Below are positions 8,629 to 19,781 of a stretch of 64,000 nucleotides of DNA, piece after piece. Origin of the DNA: Gallaecimonas xiamenensis 3-C-1 (GTDB taxonomy: Bacteria > Pseudomonadota > Gammaproteobacteria > Enterobacterales > Gallaecimonadaceae). Both the position numbers and the translations under genes were made by a program. The notes beneath the pieces are model-generated. The model was not told where the DNA came from. It did not search any database and worked only from the letters and a program-made list of their open reading frames with translations. The DNA is taken from assembly GCF_000299915.1 (NCBI RefSeq), contig NZ_AMRI01000006.1:1-64000 (forward strand), in the 5' to 3' direction. Every line of letters starts with the position of its first letter. The stretch's first letter is position 1.

Positions 8629-10125
8629 TCACTTCATGGTCGGCATGGAGAACTCGGCCCCTTCCCGCACGTTGGCCGAGGGCCAGCGCTGGGTGATGGT
8701 CTTGCGGCGGGTGTAGAAACGCACCCCGTCCGGGCCGTAGGCGTGCAGGTCGCCAAACAAGGAACGCTTCCAGCCGCCGAAGCTGTGGTAGGCCACAGGT
8801 ACCGGCAGCGGTACGTTGATACCCACCATGCCCACCAGAATGTTGTCGCTGAAATAGCGGGCCGCCTCACCGTCGCGGGTGTAGATGCAGGTGCCGTTGC
8901 CATACTCGTGGTCGTTGATGAGCGCCATGGCTTCTTCCATGGTGTTGACCCGCACCACCTGCAGCACCGGGCCAAAGATCTCGGCCTGGTAGCTGTCCAT
9001 GTCCGGGGTGACCCGGTCAATCAGGGTGGCGCCGACGAAAAAGCCCTCTTCAAAACCCGGCACCTGGATGTGGCGGCCATCCACCACCACCTTGGCCCCC
9101 TGGGTCTCGGCGCTGGTGATGTGGCCCACCACCTTCTCCTGGTGAGCGCGGGTGATGACCGGGCCAAAGTCGTTGTGCTTGTCGTGGTAGGCACCGACCT
9201 TCAGGCCCTGCATGCCGGCCTGCATTTTCTCGATCAGGGTGTCCGCTGCGGCGTCCCCCACCGCTACCGCTACCGACAGCGCCATGCAGCGCTCGCCGGA
9301 GGAGCCAAAGGCGGCCCCCAGCAGGGAGTTCACCACGTTGTCCATGTCCGCGTCGGGCATGACGATGGCGTGGTTCTTGGCGCCGCCCAGAGCCTGGCAA
9401 CGTTTGCCGTGGCTGCTGGCGGTGGCGTAGATGTACTCGGCCACCGGGGTGGAGCCCACAAAGCTCACCGCTTGCACCCGTGGGTCGGTGAGCAGGGTGT
9501 CTACCGCTTCCTTGTCGCCGTTGACCAGGTTGAACACCCCGGCCGGCAGGCCGGCTTCATGCAGCAGCTCGGCAATAAAGAGGGTGGCGGACGGGTCGCG
9601 CTCCGAGGGTTTGAGCACGAAGGTGTTACCGCACACCAGCGCCATGGGGAACATCCACAGGGGCACCATCACCGGAAAGTTAAAGGGGGTAATACCCGCT
9701 ACTACGCCCAGCGGCTGCATCTCGCTCCAGGCGTCGATGGCCGGGCCGACGTTCTTGGTGTACTCGCCTTTTAACAGCTCCGGGGCGCCGCAGGCGTACT
9801 CGACGTTCTCGATGCCGCGTTGCAGTTCACCGGCGGCGTCATGGACAATTTTGCCGTGCTCCTGGCCGATGAGTTCGCAGATCTTGTCGCTGTGCTGCTC
9901 CAGCAATTCCTTGAAGCGGAACATCACCCGTGCCCGCTTGATGGGCGGGGTATTGCGCCAGGCCGGGTAAGCGGCCTGGGCGGCGGCAATGGCCTCTTCC
10001 ACCGTGGCCTTGGGGGCCAGGGCCACTTTTTTCTCGGCCTTGCCGGTGGCGGGGTTGAACACGTCCTGGGTACGGGCCGCGTCGATACGGGGCTGGCCGT
10101 TGATCAGATGTCCGATGGTAGTCAT
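8629..10125 (-). CDS. mmsA: CoA-acylating (methyl)malonate-semialdehyde dehydrogenase
   Basis: This 498-aa aldehyde dehydrogenase belongs to the MmsA group, which converts methylmalonate or malonate semialdehyde to propionyl- or acetyl-CoA with NAD+ and CoA. The start at 10125 follows an AAGGAGAT Shine-Dalgarno. Landmarks are the opening GHLINGQ, the Rossmann and cofactor segments GITPFNFPVMVPLWMFP and LKPSERDPS, and the catalytic cysteine in FGSSGERCMALS (Cys280). The stretch between them (ALGGAKNHAIVMPDADMD) is the MmsA form rather than the Glu-containing form of hydrolytic ALDHs. Last gene of a three-gene operon, 25 bases after the alcohol dehydrogenase. The neighbours point to a 3-hydroxy-acid degradation route rather than the classical valine operon, since no other valine genes are adjacent. 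Confidence 0.9.
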   Translation of the reverse strand: MTTIGHLINGQPRIDAARTQDVFNPATGKAEKKVALAPKATVEEAIAAAQAAYPAWRNTPPIKRARVMFRFKELLEQHSDKICELIGQEHGKIVHDAAGELQRGIENVEYACGAPELLKGEYTKNVGPAIDAWSEMQPLGVVAGITPFNFPVMVPLWMFPMALVCGNTFVLKPSERDPSATLFIAELLHEAGLPAGVFNLVNGDKEAVDTLLTDPRVQAVSFVGSTPVAEYIYATASSHGKRCQALGGAKNHAIVMPDADMDNVVNSLLGAAFGSSGERCMALSVAVAVGDAAADTLIEKMQAGMQGLKVGAYHDKHNDFGPVITRAHQEKVVGHITSAETQGAKVVVDGRHIQVPGFEEGFFVGATLIDRVTPDMDSYQAEIFGPVLQVVRVNTMEEAMALINDHEYGNGTCIYTRDGEAARYFSDNILVGMVGINVPLPVPVAYHSFGGWKRSLFGDLHAYGPDGVRFYTRRKTITQRWPSANVREGAEFSMPTMK

Positions 10126-10150
10126 GGCAAATCTCCTTGGGGGCTGGGCA

Positions 10151-11308
10151 TCAGGCCCAAAGCTGTTCGTAAAGGGTGACGATGTCTTCGGCGCTGGGCA
10201 CCCTGGGGTTGTTACCGGGGGAACCCGAGGCCAGGGCCTGTTCGGCCATGGTGTGGCGCACCGCGAAGAAGCGGTCTTTGTCGATACCAAAGTCCGCCGG
10301 ACTCGGCACCTTGAGTTCGGTGTTGATAGCCACCAGCTCTGCCAGCAACTTCTGGTTGGCCAGTTCGGTTGGGTCGTCCATATGGGCAAACCCCAGGGCC
10401 CTGGCGCAATCGGCATAACGCTCGGCGGCGGCGGGGATGGACCAGGCGGTTACCGCCGGCAGCAACATGGCGTTAGACAGGCCATGGGGCACATGGAAGA
10501 AGGCGCCGATGGGCCGGCTCATGCCGTGCACCAGCGCCACCGAGGCGTTGGAAAAGGCGATACCGGCCAGGCTGGCGCCCAGCATCATCGCCTCGCGGGC
10601 GGCTTTATCGTCACCCTGGTGGTAGGCGCGGCGCAGGTTCGGGCCAATCAGGCCCATGGCGGCCAGGGCCTGGCTGTCGGTGTAGGGGCTGGCCTTTTTG
10701 CTGACATAGGCTTCGATGGCATGGGTCATGGCGTCGATACCGGTGTCGGCTGTGGTGCGGGGCGGCACCGTCAGGGTCAGTTCGTAATCGATAAGGGCCG
10801 CCACCGGCATAAAGCCAACGCCGGCGCAGAGCAGTTTCTCGTCGGTCTGCTCGTCGGTGATGATGGTAAAGCGGGTCGCCTCCGAACCGGTGCCGGCGGT
10901 GGTGGGGATGGCGATAATCGGCAGCCCCGCCTCGTTGACCTGGCGCGGGAAACGGTAGTCGTTGATGGCACCGCCGAACTTACCCAGTATGGCGATAGCC
11001 TTGGCACTGTCGATGGGGCTGCCGCCGCCAAGGGCCACCACGGCGTCAAAGTTGCCGGCGCGGACCTTGTCTACCCCGGCCTGGATGGAGGCGGCGGTGG
11101 GCTCGGGCACGGTGTCGGCAAAGACGTCGCTGTCGATGCCTTTGGCCGCCAGCAGGGTTTGCACCTTATCCAGGTAACCGAGCTGCACCATCATCTTGTC
11201 GGTCACCAGCAACGGCTTTTTGCAGCCGAAAGTGGCCAGCAGTTCGGGAAGTTTTTGAAGAACACCGGGACCCACTTCCATAACCCGGGGCAGAACGACA
11301 GAGGCCAT
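10151..11308 (-). CDS. Iron-containing (group III) alcohol dehydrogenase
   Basis: The protein has 385 aa; the start at 11308 follows AAAGGAGGG. Family features are visible in order: the NAD-binding GGGSPIDSAKAIAI, the signature IPTTAGTGSEAT, and the metal ligands Asp in DTGIDAMTHAIE with His residues in ALVHGMSRPIGAFFHVPHG. Such enzymes interconvert alcohols and aldehydes or semialdehydes (for example 4-hydroxybutyrate or 1,3-propanediol dehydrogenases). Its position between a GntP-type permease and an acylating semialdehyde dehydrogenase suggests it oxidises an imported hydroxy-acid to a semialdehyde. The exact substrate is not readable from sequence. Confidence 0.92.
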   Translation of the reverse strand: MASVVLPRVMEVGPGVLQKLPELLATFGCKKPLLVTDKMMVQLGYLDKVQTLLAAKGIDSDVFADTVPEPTAASIQAGVDKVRAGNFDAVVALGGGSPIDSAKAIAILGKFGGAINDYRFPRQVNEAGLPIIAIPTTAGTGSEATRFTIITDEQTDEKLLCAGVGFMPVAALIDYELTLTVPPRTTADTGIDAMTHAIEAYVSKKASPYTDSQALAAMGLIGPNLRRAYHQGDDKAAREAMMLGASLAGIAFSNASVALVHGMSRPIGAFFHVPHGLSNAMLLPAVTAWSIPAAAERYADCARALGFAHMDDPTELANQKLLAELVAINTELKVPSPADFGIDKDRFFAVRHTMAEQALASGSPGNNPRVPSAEDIVTLYEQLWA

Positions 11309-11354
11309 AAGACCCTCCTTTAAGGCGCCCGTCTGGGCGCCACCTGACACATGC

Positions 11355-12743
11355 TCAGAAGGCACCGAACATGCTACCAAGACCGATCACCACCACCAGG
11401 CCAGCCAGGGCCGCAGGTATGGTGACCATGAAGACATCCAGATAGGACTGACGATGGGTTAGGCCACAAATGGCCAACAGAGTGATCACGGCGCCGTTAT
11501 GGGGCAGGGTATCGAGCCCGCCAGAGGCCATGGCCGCCACCCGGTGCAGCAGCTCCGGCGACACCCCGGCCTGGGTGGCCAACTGCATGTAGGTGTCGCC
11601 CATGGTGTTAAGGGCAATACTCATACCGCCGGAGGCCGAACCGGTAATGCCGGCCAGCACGTTCACCACCACCGCCTCGGAGATCAGAATGTTGTCTGGC
11701 GACAGGTTCAGCATCAGCGCCTTGAGCACCCCGAAGGCGGCCAAAGAGGCGATCACCGAGCCATAACCCACTTCCGATGCGGTGTTGAAAATCGGCAGCA
11801 ACGAACCCAGGGTGCCCTTGTTGAGGGTGTCTTTGAGGTTGCCCCAGCGGCGCCAGTTAAAGGCCACCAATGCCAGGCAGGCCAGCAGCAGGGCGCTGAT
11901 GATGGACCAGATCCCCAGTACCGCGCTGAGCTCGGTCTGGCCAAACTTGGCCTCGGCCAGGTAGCTGTTGTTAAGGGCCGGGAACAACACCTTGCTAAAG
12001 AGGTAGTTGCCCAGCACCACCAGCACGATGGGCAGCAGCGCCACCCACAGCGGCGGCAGATGCTTGGCATCGAACGCCTGTTCCTGGCTGTCCGGATGGT
12101 TGCCGTAGCCCTCACCAGCCAGCCGGGCCTTGCGGGCCCGGTATTCCATCCAGCCCCAGCCACAGCCGAGCATCACCAGGCCGCCGATCAACCCCAGGAT
12201 CGGGGCGGCAAAGGCGTCGGTACCGAAGAACGGCATGGGAATGGCGTTCTGAATGGCAGGCGTGCCGGGCAGGGCGGTCATGGTAAAGCCAAGGGAACCG
12301 ATGGCGATGGCCCCGGGAATAAGCCGCTTGGGCACATTGGCTTCACGAAACAGGGCGGCGGCAATGGGAAAGACCGCAAAGCCCACCACGAACAGCGACA
12401 CGCCGCCGTAGGTCAACAGCGCACAGGCAAGGGCAATGGCCAGCACCGCCCGTGAGCCACCCAATTTGCCCACCAGGGCGTGGGCGATGGCCCGGGCCGA
12501 GCCCGAGTCGTCCATCAGCTTGCCGAAGATGGCCCCCAGCAGGAACAGCGGGAAGTACTTGACCACATAGCCGCCCAGGCCGGTCATGAAGATCTGGGTA
12601 TAGGTACCCAGCAGTTGGTTGCCTTCGCCGCTCAGCAGCACCGCCAGCATGGCCAGCAATGGCGCCAGGATAAGGACACTGATGCCGCGATACGCCAGGT
12701 ACATCAGTAGGCCCAGCGAAAGGACAATTCCCATCAAACTCAT
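11355..12743 (-). CDS. GntP-family carboxylate/hydroxy-acid permease
   Basis: This 462-aa inner-membrane transporter is highly hydrophobic, with about 12 predicted membrane segments. It carries GntP-type motifs such as GGVSLFVVGFAVFPIAAALFR, the TMTALPGTPAIQNAIP turn and the C-terminal ASGGLDTLPHNGAVI. I use the ATG at 12743, preceded by GGGGG; a TTG lies at 12755. Family members import gluconate or small hydroxy-/keto-acids with protons. It is the first gene of the operon (permease, alcohol dehydrogenase, semialdehyde dehydrogenase). A perfect 15-base palindrome upstream at 12874-12888 is a candidate operator. Confidence 0.88.
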   Translation of the reverse strand: MSLMGIVLSLGLLMYLAYRGISVLILAPLLAMLAVLLSGEGNQLLGTYTQIFMTGLGGYVVKYFPLFLLGAIFGKLMDDSGSARAIAHALVGKLGGSRAVLAIALACALLTYGGVSLFVVGFAVFPIAAALFREANVPKRLIPGAIAIGSLGFTMTALPGTPAIQNAIPMPFFGTDAFAAPILGLIGGLVMLGCGWGWMEYRARKARLAGEGYGNHPDSQEQAFDAKHLPPLWVALLPIVLVVLGNYLFSKVLFPALNNSYLAEAKFGQTELSAVLGIWSIISALLLACLALVAFNWRRWGNLKDTLNKGTLGSLLPIFNTASEVGYGSVIASLAAFGVLKALMLNLSPDNILISEAVVVNVLAGITGSASGGMSIALNTMGDTYMQLATQAGVSPELLHRVAAMASGGLDTLPHNGAVITLLAICGLTHRQSYLDVFMVTIPAALAGLVVVIGLGSMFGAF

Positions 12744-13076
12744 TGTTACCCCCAAAAGGCAGCTGCATGCCTTCTGCTGTTGTCGTTATTGGTTTTGGGC
12801 TTGCCCGGCGGCCTGTTTTTGAGATGGCCTTTGCCGTCGGCAAGCTGGGGCACCGCATGCAAAATCATTTAGCGATACGAAACGTATCATTATTTAATGG
12901 TTTTTCAGTGTCAAACCCAAAATATGTTTACGTCAACGTCAAAGCTGGCCAGGCGGCGTCACCCCTGGCCTGGGGAGAGGCAGGAAAAATCAGGGAAGCG
13001 GTGGAATCATGAGCGAGAGGGCTGCGCCGGGCTGCGGGCTCAAGTACACTAGGGCGGAATTTGTAAGGAAGAGATC
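12744..13076. other. Divergent intergenic region between the permease operon and ubiE
   Basis: About 330 bases contain no convincing gene. The part nearest ubiE holds the segment that is duplicated at 7283-7322 (GGGCTCAAGTACACTAGGG, then GGAATTTGTAAGGAAGAG). This must include the ubiE ribosome binding site AGGAAGAG and probably its -10 region. The AT-rich middle (about 12855-12935) is the likely promoter area for the leftward permease operon and includes the palindrome at 12874-12888. Confidence 0.6.
12874..12888. promoter_or_regulatory. Candidate IclR-type operator (15-bp palindrome)
   Basis: GATACG-AAA-CGTATC is a perfect inverted repeat with a 3-base centre, in an AT-rich stretch 131 bases upstream of the permease start. 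IclR-family regulators typically bind short palindromes of about this size. I saw no second copy near the iclR gene itself. Confidence 0.45.
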
Positions 13077-13826
13077 ATGGCAGAGAACAACAGCACCGAC
13101 TTCGGTTACAAGACGGTTCCGACATCCGAAAAGGCCGGTATGGTGGCCGGGGTCTTCCACTCCGTGGCCGCCAAGTACGACCTGATGAACGACCTGATGT
13201 CCATGGGCATCCACCGTCTCTGGAAGCGCTTTACCATCGATCTCTCCGGGGTGCGCCCGGGCCAGAAGGTACTGGATCTGGCCGGTGGCACCGGCGACCT
13301 GGCCGCCAAGTTTGCCCGCATCGTCGGCGACAACGGCGAAGTGGTGCTGGCGGACATCAACGACTCCATGCTCAATGTGGGCAAGGAAAAGCTGCGCAAC
13401 CTCGGCATCGTCGGCAATGTGCGCTTCGTCCAGGCCAACGCCGAATGCCTGCCCTTCCCGGACAACCATTTCGACCTCATTACCATCGCCTTTGGCCTGC
13501 GTAACGTCACCGACAAGGCCGCCGCCCTCAAGTCCATGCAGCGGGTGCTCAAGCCCGGCGGCCGCTTGCTGGTGCTGGAGTTCTCCAAGCCCCAGAACAT
13601 GCTGCTGACCCAGGCCTACGATATTTATTCGTTCAAGGTGCTGCCGGCCATGGGCAAACTGGTGGCCGGGGACAGCGAGTCCTACCAGTACCTGGCGGAA
13701 AGCATCCGCATGCACCCGGACCAGGAAACCCTGAAGTCGATGATGTTCGACGCCGGTTTCGACGAGGTCGAATACCACAACCTCACCGGTGGCATCGTCG
13801 CCCTGCATCGCGGCTTCAAGTTCTAA
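13077..13826 (+). CDS. ubiE: Ubiquinone/menaquinone C-methyltransferase UbiE
   Basis: This SAM-dependent methyltransferase of 249 aa (E. coli UbiE is 251) methylates the benzoquinol or naphthoquinol ring. Visible are the SAM-binding motif I ([12 protein letters not shown]), the acidic end of strand 2 (EVVLADIND), the UbiE signature block ([16 protein letters not shown]) and the C-terminal [23 protein letters not shown] precedes the start. It heads the ubiE-ubiJ-ubiB set, with ubiJ starting one base after its stop. A diverged partial copy of its promoter and first 45 codons lies at 7283-7458. Confidence 0.97.
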   Translation: MAENNSTDFGYKTVPTSEKAGMVAGVFHSVAAKYDLMNDLMSMGIHRLWKRFTIDLSGVRPGQKVLDLAGGTGDLAAKFARIVGDNGEVVLADINDSMLNVGKEKLRNLGIVGNVRFVQANAECLPFPDNHFDLITIAFGLRNVTDKAAALKSMQRVLKPGGRLLVLEFSKPQNMLLTQAYDIYSFKVLPAMGKLVAGDSESYQYLAESIRMHPDQETLKSMMFDAGFDEVEYHNLTGGIVALHRGFKF

Positions 13827-13827
13827 G

Positions 13828-14430
13828 ATGCCCTTCAAGCAGCTGCTCCAGGCCGTCACCGAGACCGGCGCCAACAAGCTGCTGGCATTGGACGACGCCA
13901 GCCGGCGCCGCCTGGGCCGGCTCAAGGGCAAGGCCATCAAGGTGCAGTTGACCGACATCGACCTGCAGCTGGGCTTTGTGGTTACCGAGGCCGGCCTGTT
14001 GGTCACCGGCGATCTTGCCGAGGCAGACGCCACCCTGGCCCTGCCGGTGTCGGCCCTGGGAGAACTCAAGGACAGCGCCAACCTGCCCCGCGCCCTCAAG
14101 GAAGGGCGACTGGACCTGAGCGGCGACCCCATGCTGCTCAAGCAGTTCTCGGAACTCTTCGCCAAGCTCGATATCGATTGGGAAGGGGAGCTGGCCCGCT
14201 ACCTGGGGGATGTACCCGCCCACCTGCTGCTGAGTACAGGGGCTCGCCTGCAAAAACGCCTGGCCGCCAGCCTGGCCCGTTTTGGCCAATGGGGGGCAGA
14301 GCAGCTCACCGAAGAGTCCCGGCTGACCCCCAACGCCCTGGAACAACGCGCCTTCTTCGACGCGGTGGACGATCTGAAAAGTGACCTGGCCCGCCTGGAG
14401 CGGCGCCTGGAGGCCCTGGAGCGGCAATGA
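13828..14430 (+). CDS. ubiJ: Ubiquinone biosynthesis accessory factor UbiJ (SCP2 domain)
   Basis: The 200-aa protein is the YigP/UbiJ lipid-binding accessory factor that supports the soluble Ubi metabolon together with UbiK. The central part (about residues 25-115) is an SCP2-like beta-alpha domain with segments [21 protein letters not shown] and [32 protein letters not shown], both typical of UbiJ. The end is a charged coiled-coil ([20 protein letters not shown]). The start is the ATG one base after the ubiE stop. The stop overlaps the ubiB start in ATGA, so the three genes are translationally coupled. Confidence 0.93.
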   Translation: MPFKQLLQAVTETGANKLLALDDASRRRLGRLKGKAIKVQLTDIDLQLGFVVTEAGLLVTGDLAEADATLALPVSALGELKDSANLPRALKEGRLDLSGDPMLLKQFSELFAKLDIDWEGELARYLGDVPAHLLLSTGARLQKRLAASLARFGQWGAEQLTEESRLTPNALEQRAFFDAVDDLKSDLARLERRLEALERQ

Positions 14431-16043
14431 GCAGTTTGCGACTCTACAAGGTACTGAAAACCCTTCTAAACCATGGCCTTGACGCCCTGGTACCCCGGCG
14501 CTTCTGGCCCTGGTACATGCGCCTGTGGCGGCTGTCGCTGTTCTGGATCCCCAATAAACACAAGCGTACCCCCAGGGGCGAGCGGCTACGCCTGGCCATG
14601 GAGGCCCTGGGCCCGGTCTACATCAAGTTCGGGCAGATGCTGTCCACCCGCCGCGACCTGCTGCCGGACGACGTAGCCCTGGAGCTGACCAAGCTGCAGG
14701 ACAAGGTACCGCCCTTTGACGGTGCCCTGGCCAGGCGCAGCATAGAGCGCAGCCTGGGCGGCCCCCTGGAGCAATGGTTCAGCGACTTTGACGAAAAACC
14801 CCTGGCCTCGGCGTCCATCGCCCAGGTGCACACCGCCCGCCTCAAAGACAGCGGCGTAGAAGTGGTGCTCAAGGTGATCCGCCCCGGCATCGCCAAGATC
14901 ATGGAAGCCGACGTCAGGCTGATGAGCACCTTTGCCGCCATCGCCGCCAAGGTGCTGCCGGACGGGCGTCGCCTCAAGCCCAAGGAAGTGGTGCGCGAAT
15001 ACCAAAAGACCCTGTTCGACGAGCTGGATCTGCTGCGCGAAGCGGCCAACGCCATCCAGCTGCGCCGCAACTTCGAGGGCTCCGACTCCCTCTATGTGCC
15101 CGAGGTCTACCCGGACCTGTGCCGCAAGCGGCTGTTGGTGATGGAACGCATCTATGGCATCCCGGTGGCCGACATCGACAGCCTCAGGGCCAACGGCACC
15201 AACCTCGAGCGCCTGGCGGAAAAGGGGGTGGAGGTGTTCTTCACCCAGGTGTTCCGCGACTCCTTCTTCCATGCCGACATGCACCCGGGCAACATTTTCG
15301 TGTCCTACGACAATCCCGAGAACCCCAAGTACATCGGCATCGACTGCGGTATCGTCGGCACCCTGGCCAAAGAAGACAAACGCTACCTGGCGGAGAACTT
15401 CGTGGCCTTCTTCAACCGCGATTACCGCAAGGTGGCCGAACTGCACGTGGACTCGGGCTGGGTGCCCTTTGACACCAGCGTCGACGAGTTCGAAGTGGCC
15501 ATTCGCACCGTCTGCGAACCCATTTTCGAAAAACCCCTGGCGGAGATTTCCTTCGGCCAGGTGCTGGTGAACCTCTTTAACACAGCCCGGCGCTTCAATA
15601 TGGAAGTGCAGCCGCAGCTGGTGCTGCTGCAAAAGACCCTGCTTTATATCGAGGGCCTGGGCCGCCAGCTCTACCCGCAACTGGACCTGTGGAAAACCGC
15701 CAAGCCGTTCCTGGAAGACTGGCTCAAGGAACAGATGGGCCCCAAGGCCATGCTGCGCCACATCAAGGCCAACCTGCCGTTCTGGGGCGAAAAGCTGCCG
15801 GAGCTGCCGGATCTGATTTACGACAACCTGCGCCTGGCCAGGGACTGGCAGCAACGCCAGCTGCTCCGTGACCAGCAGCAGCAAAAGGACGCCGAGCGCC
15901 GCAACCAGCGCCTGGGCCTGCAGATCCTCGGCGCCAGCCTGCTGGTCAGTGGTGCCGTGCTGCTGGACAAGGCCCCCTTGTGGCTGCCGGCCCTGGCCGG
16001 CGGCTGCGCCTTGCTGGCCTGGATAAAGGCGCTGCGAAAGTAA
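14427..16043 (+). CDS. ubiB: Atypical kinase/ATPase UbiB for ubiquinone biosynthesis
   Basis: The protein has 538 aa (E. coli UbiB 546) and belongs to the ABC1/COQ8 family. The family-specific KxGQ motif ([16 protein letters not shown]), the alanine-rich loop ([11 protein letters not shown]), the ATP-site lysine (VVLKVIRP) and the catalytic [10 protein letters not shown] with the metal-binding GIDCGIVG are all present. Two hydrophobic segments at the extreme C-terminus (about 495-535) should anchor it in the inner membrane. It starts in an ATGA overlap with ubiJ. The tat genes follow 45 bases later. Confidence 0.97.
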   Translation: MSSLRLYKVLKTLLNHGLDALVPRRFWPWYMRLWRLSLFWIPNKHKRTPRGERLRLAMEALGPVYIKFGQMLSTRRDLLPDDVALELTKLQDKVPPFDGALARRSIERSLGGPLEQWFSDFDEKPLASASIAQVHTARLKDSGVEVVLKVIRPGIAKIMEADVRLMSTFAAIAAKVLPDGRRLKPKEVVREYQKTLFDELDLLREAANAIQLRRNFEGSDSLYVPEVYPDLCRKRLLVMERIYGIPVADIDSLRANGTNLERLAEKGVEVFFTQVFRDSFFHADMHPGNIFVSYDNPENPKYIGIDCGIVGTLAKEDKRYLAENFVAFFNRDYRKVAELHVDSGWVPFDTSVDEFEVAIRTVCEPIFEKPLAEISFGQVLVNLFNTARRFNMEVQPQLVLLQKTLLYIEGLGRQLYPQLDLWKTAKPFLEDWLKEQMGPKAMLRHIKANLPFWGEKLPELPDLIYDNLRLARDWQQRQLLRDQQQQKDAERRNQRLGLQILGASLLVSGAVLLDKAPLWLPALAGGCALLAWIKALRK

Positions 16044-16088
16044 CCGCTTTACGTATAATGGCTGCACAGCCGCAACGGGGGATCTTCC

Positions 16089-16322
16089 ATGGGAAACATC
16101 GGCATATGGCAACTGCTTATCCTGCTGGCCGTTATAGTCCTGCTGTTCGGGACCAAGAAACTGCGCAACCTGGGCTCTGACCTGGGCTCGGCCTTCAAAG
16201 GCTTTAAAAAGGCCATGCAGGACGACGACAAGGACCAGGACAAACTGGAAGACAAACCGGACGCCCAGTTCAAAGAAGACAAGCAGGAGGACAAGGCCAA
16301 GTCTGACAAGGACAAGGTCTGA
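16089..16322 (+). CDS. tatA: Sec-independent protein translocase TatA
   Basis: The 77-aa protein has one N-terminal membrane helix ([20 protein letters not shown]), then the hinge [24 protein letters not shown] and a highly charged Lys/Asp tail. This is the standard TatA layout forming the pore of the twin-arginine export system. The stop codon overlaps the start of tatB (TGATG). Confidence 0.96.
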   Translation: MGNIGIWQLLILLAVIVLLFGTKKLRNLGSDLGSAFKGFKKAMQDDDKDQDKLEDKPDAQFKEDKQEDKAKSDKDKV

Positions 16323-16633
16323 TGTTCGACATCGGCTTTTGGGAACTGGTACTGGTGGCCTTGATCGCCCTTATCGTACTGGGTCCCGAACGCATGCCCG
16401 GCGCCGCCCGTACCCTGGGCCGCTGGGTGCGCACCCTAAAGGGCATGGCCCACCAGGTGCGCACTGAACTGGAGCGGGAACTGGAAGCCCACGAGCTCAA
16501 CGAAGCCATGAAAAAGGCCGACCAGCTGGGCATGGACAAACTGCCCGAGGACCTGGCCAAAACCGTGGACGAGATGAAGCGCAGTGCCCAGGAACTGGAC
16601 AGGCCCTTCAAGGACAAAGACAAGCATGAGTGA
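16322..16633 (+). CDS. tatB: Sec-independent protein translocase TatB
   Basis: This 103-aa component of the Tat receptor complex with TatC begins [26 protein letters not shown], the TatB membrane helix with its conserved Glu and the LGPERMP hinge. An amphipathic helix and a charged coiled-coil tail follow. It is shorter than E. coli TatB (171 aa) because the tail is reduced, as in many gammaproteobacteria. It overlaps tatC by 8 bases. Confidence 0.95.
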   Translation: MFDIGFWELVLVALIALIVLGPERMPGAARTLGRWVRTLKGMAHQVRTELERELEAHELNEAMKKADQLGMDKLPEDLAKTVDEMKRSAQELDRPFKDKDKHE

Positions 16634-17357
16634 CATGCCGCTGTTGTCGCACCTGCTGGAGCTGCGCACCCGCATCCTGCGCGCCCTGATAGCGGTAGGC
16701 CTGGTGCTGTTGGTGATGGTGTTTTTCGCCAAGGATCTCTACCACCATCTGGCCTTACCGCTGATAAGCCAGATGCCCACCGGCGCCTCGATGATCGCCA
16801 CCGACGTGGCCTCGCCCTTTTTCGCCCCCTTCAAGCTGGCCCTGGTGCTGTCGTTTTTTGCGGCCATGCCGGCGGTGCTCTACCAGATCTGGGCCTTTGT
16901 GGCCCCCGGCCTCTACCAGCATGAGAAGCGCCTGGTGGCGCCGCTGCTGGCCCTGTCCAGCCTGCTGTTCTACGCCGGCATTGCCTTTGCCTACTATGTG
17001 GTGTTTCCGGTGATCTTCGCCTTTTTCACCTCGGTCGCCCCCGAAGGGGTGACCATCGCCACCGATATCTCCAGTTACCTGGACTTCGTGCTCAAACTGT
17101 TCTTCGCCTTTGGCCTGGCCTTCGAGATCCCCATCGCCGTGATGCTGCTTTGCTACACCGGCGCGGCGGATCCCAAAAGTCTGGGCCAGAAGCGCCCCTA
17201 TGTAATTGTTATCGCCTTCGCCCTGGGCATGCTGTTGACGCCACCTGACGTCATCTCCCAGACCCTGCTGGCGGTGCCCATGTGGCTGTTGTTCGAGGCC
17301 GGCCTGCTGTTGGCTCGTTTCGTCAAAAGCCGTTCAACGGAAGAGGAATCCTCATGA
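16626..17357 (+). CDS. tatC: Sec-independent protein translocase TatC
   Basis: The 243-aa polytopic membrane protein has about six helices and forms the signal-peptide receptor of the Tat system. I start it at 16626 (MSDMPLLSHLLELRTRILRAL). HLLELRTRI is the conserved TatC N-terminus, and the upstream extension lies inside tatB. Other family blocks are AMPAVLYQIWAFVAPGLYQHEKR and the late FALGMLLTPPDVISQTLLAVPMWLLFE. The last four bases overlap the start of the next gene. Confidence 0.96.
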   Translation: MSDMPLLSHLLELRTRILRALIAVGLVLLVMVFFAKDLYHHLALPLISQMPTGASMIATDVASPFFAPFKLALVLSFFAAMPAVLYQIWAFVAPGLYQHEKRLVAPLLALSSLLFYAGIAFAYYVVFPVIFAFFTSVAPEGVTIATDISSYLDFVLKLFFAFGLAFEIPIAVMLLCYTGAADPKSLGQKRPYVIVIAFALGMLLTPPDVISQTLLAVPMWLLFEAGLLLARFVKSRSTEEESS

Positions 17358-17835
17358 AACTGCGTTACCTGACCCTGCTGGCCTTGGCTTTTGGTTCCCA
17401 GGCTTCCATCAACGATAAATTGGCCCAGTGTGCCCAGCTAAGCGACAACGGCCTGCGCCTGGCCTGCTTTGACGCCCTGGCCAAGCAGGCCAAGGCCGAC
17501 CCGGCCATGGCCGCCACCCCCGCCAGCAACGAGTCCCTGCGCCGCCCGGCCGTGGTGGCCAAGACCGAAGACAAGGCCGCCAGCTTCGGCATGGAACAGA
17601 AGGTGCAGCGGGAGACCCAGCTGGAACAGCTGACCGCCATCGTCACCAAGGTCGACAAGAACCCCTACGGCAAGCTGGTGATCGTGCTGGATAACGGCCA
17701 GATCTGGAAGCAGTCCGACTCCAACTACCTGTCCCTGAAAAACGGCGACAAAGTGGTGCTGGACAAGGGTGCCCTGGGTTCCATCTACCTCAGTACCGAA
17801 GGTTCCAACCGCAATATCCGCGTCAGCCGTAGCAA

Positions 17836-17839
<4 letters not shown>
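17354..17839 (+). CDS. Small exported protein between tatC and tatD, function unknown
   Basis: The 161-aa protein has a Sec-type signal peptide (cleavage probably after GSQA). Next comes a short motif, LAQCAQLSDNGLRLACFDALA, containing two cysteines and the C-x-RL-x-C-(F/Y)-D-x-LA pattern seen in assorted periplasmic proteins including VasI-like ones. The C-terminal 80 residues look beta-rich (IVTKVDKNPYGKLVIVLDNGQIWKQ). The motif is known but gives no function. ATGA overlaps at both ends couple it to tatC and tatD. Confidence 0.82.
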
Positions 17840-19651
<1,812 letters not shown>

Positions 19652-19669
19652 AATTCATCAAAATGTCAA

Positions 19670-19696
19670 AAGCCGGTCATGACCGGCTTTTTTTTT
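19670..19696 (+). terminator. Rho-independent terminator after hemB
   Basis: AAAGCCGGTCATGACCGGC is followed by a run of nine T residues, 18 bases after the hemB stop. Confidence 0.9.
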
Positions 19697-19781
19697 GCCC
19701 TTAATTTTTTGTTAAGACTGGCTGGCCAGATTGAAATTTTAAACTATTGATAAATAGTGATTTTCAACCTTGAGAGGGAAA

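Noticed and set aside
9989-11323. 444-codon open frame on the plus strand
   Set aside because: Antisense to the alcohol dehydrogenase and the start of mmsA, with Gly/His-rich low-complexity sequence.
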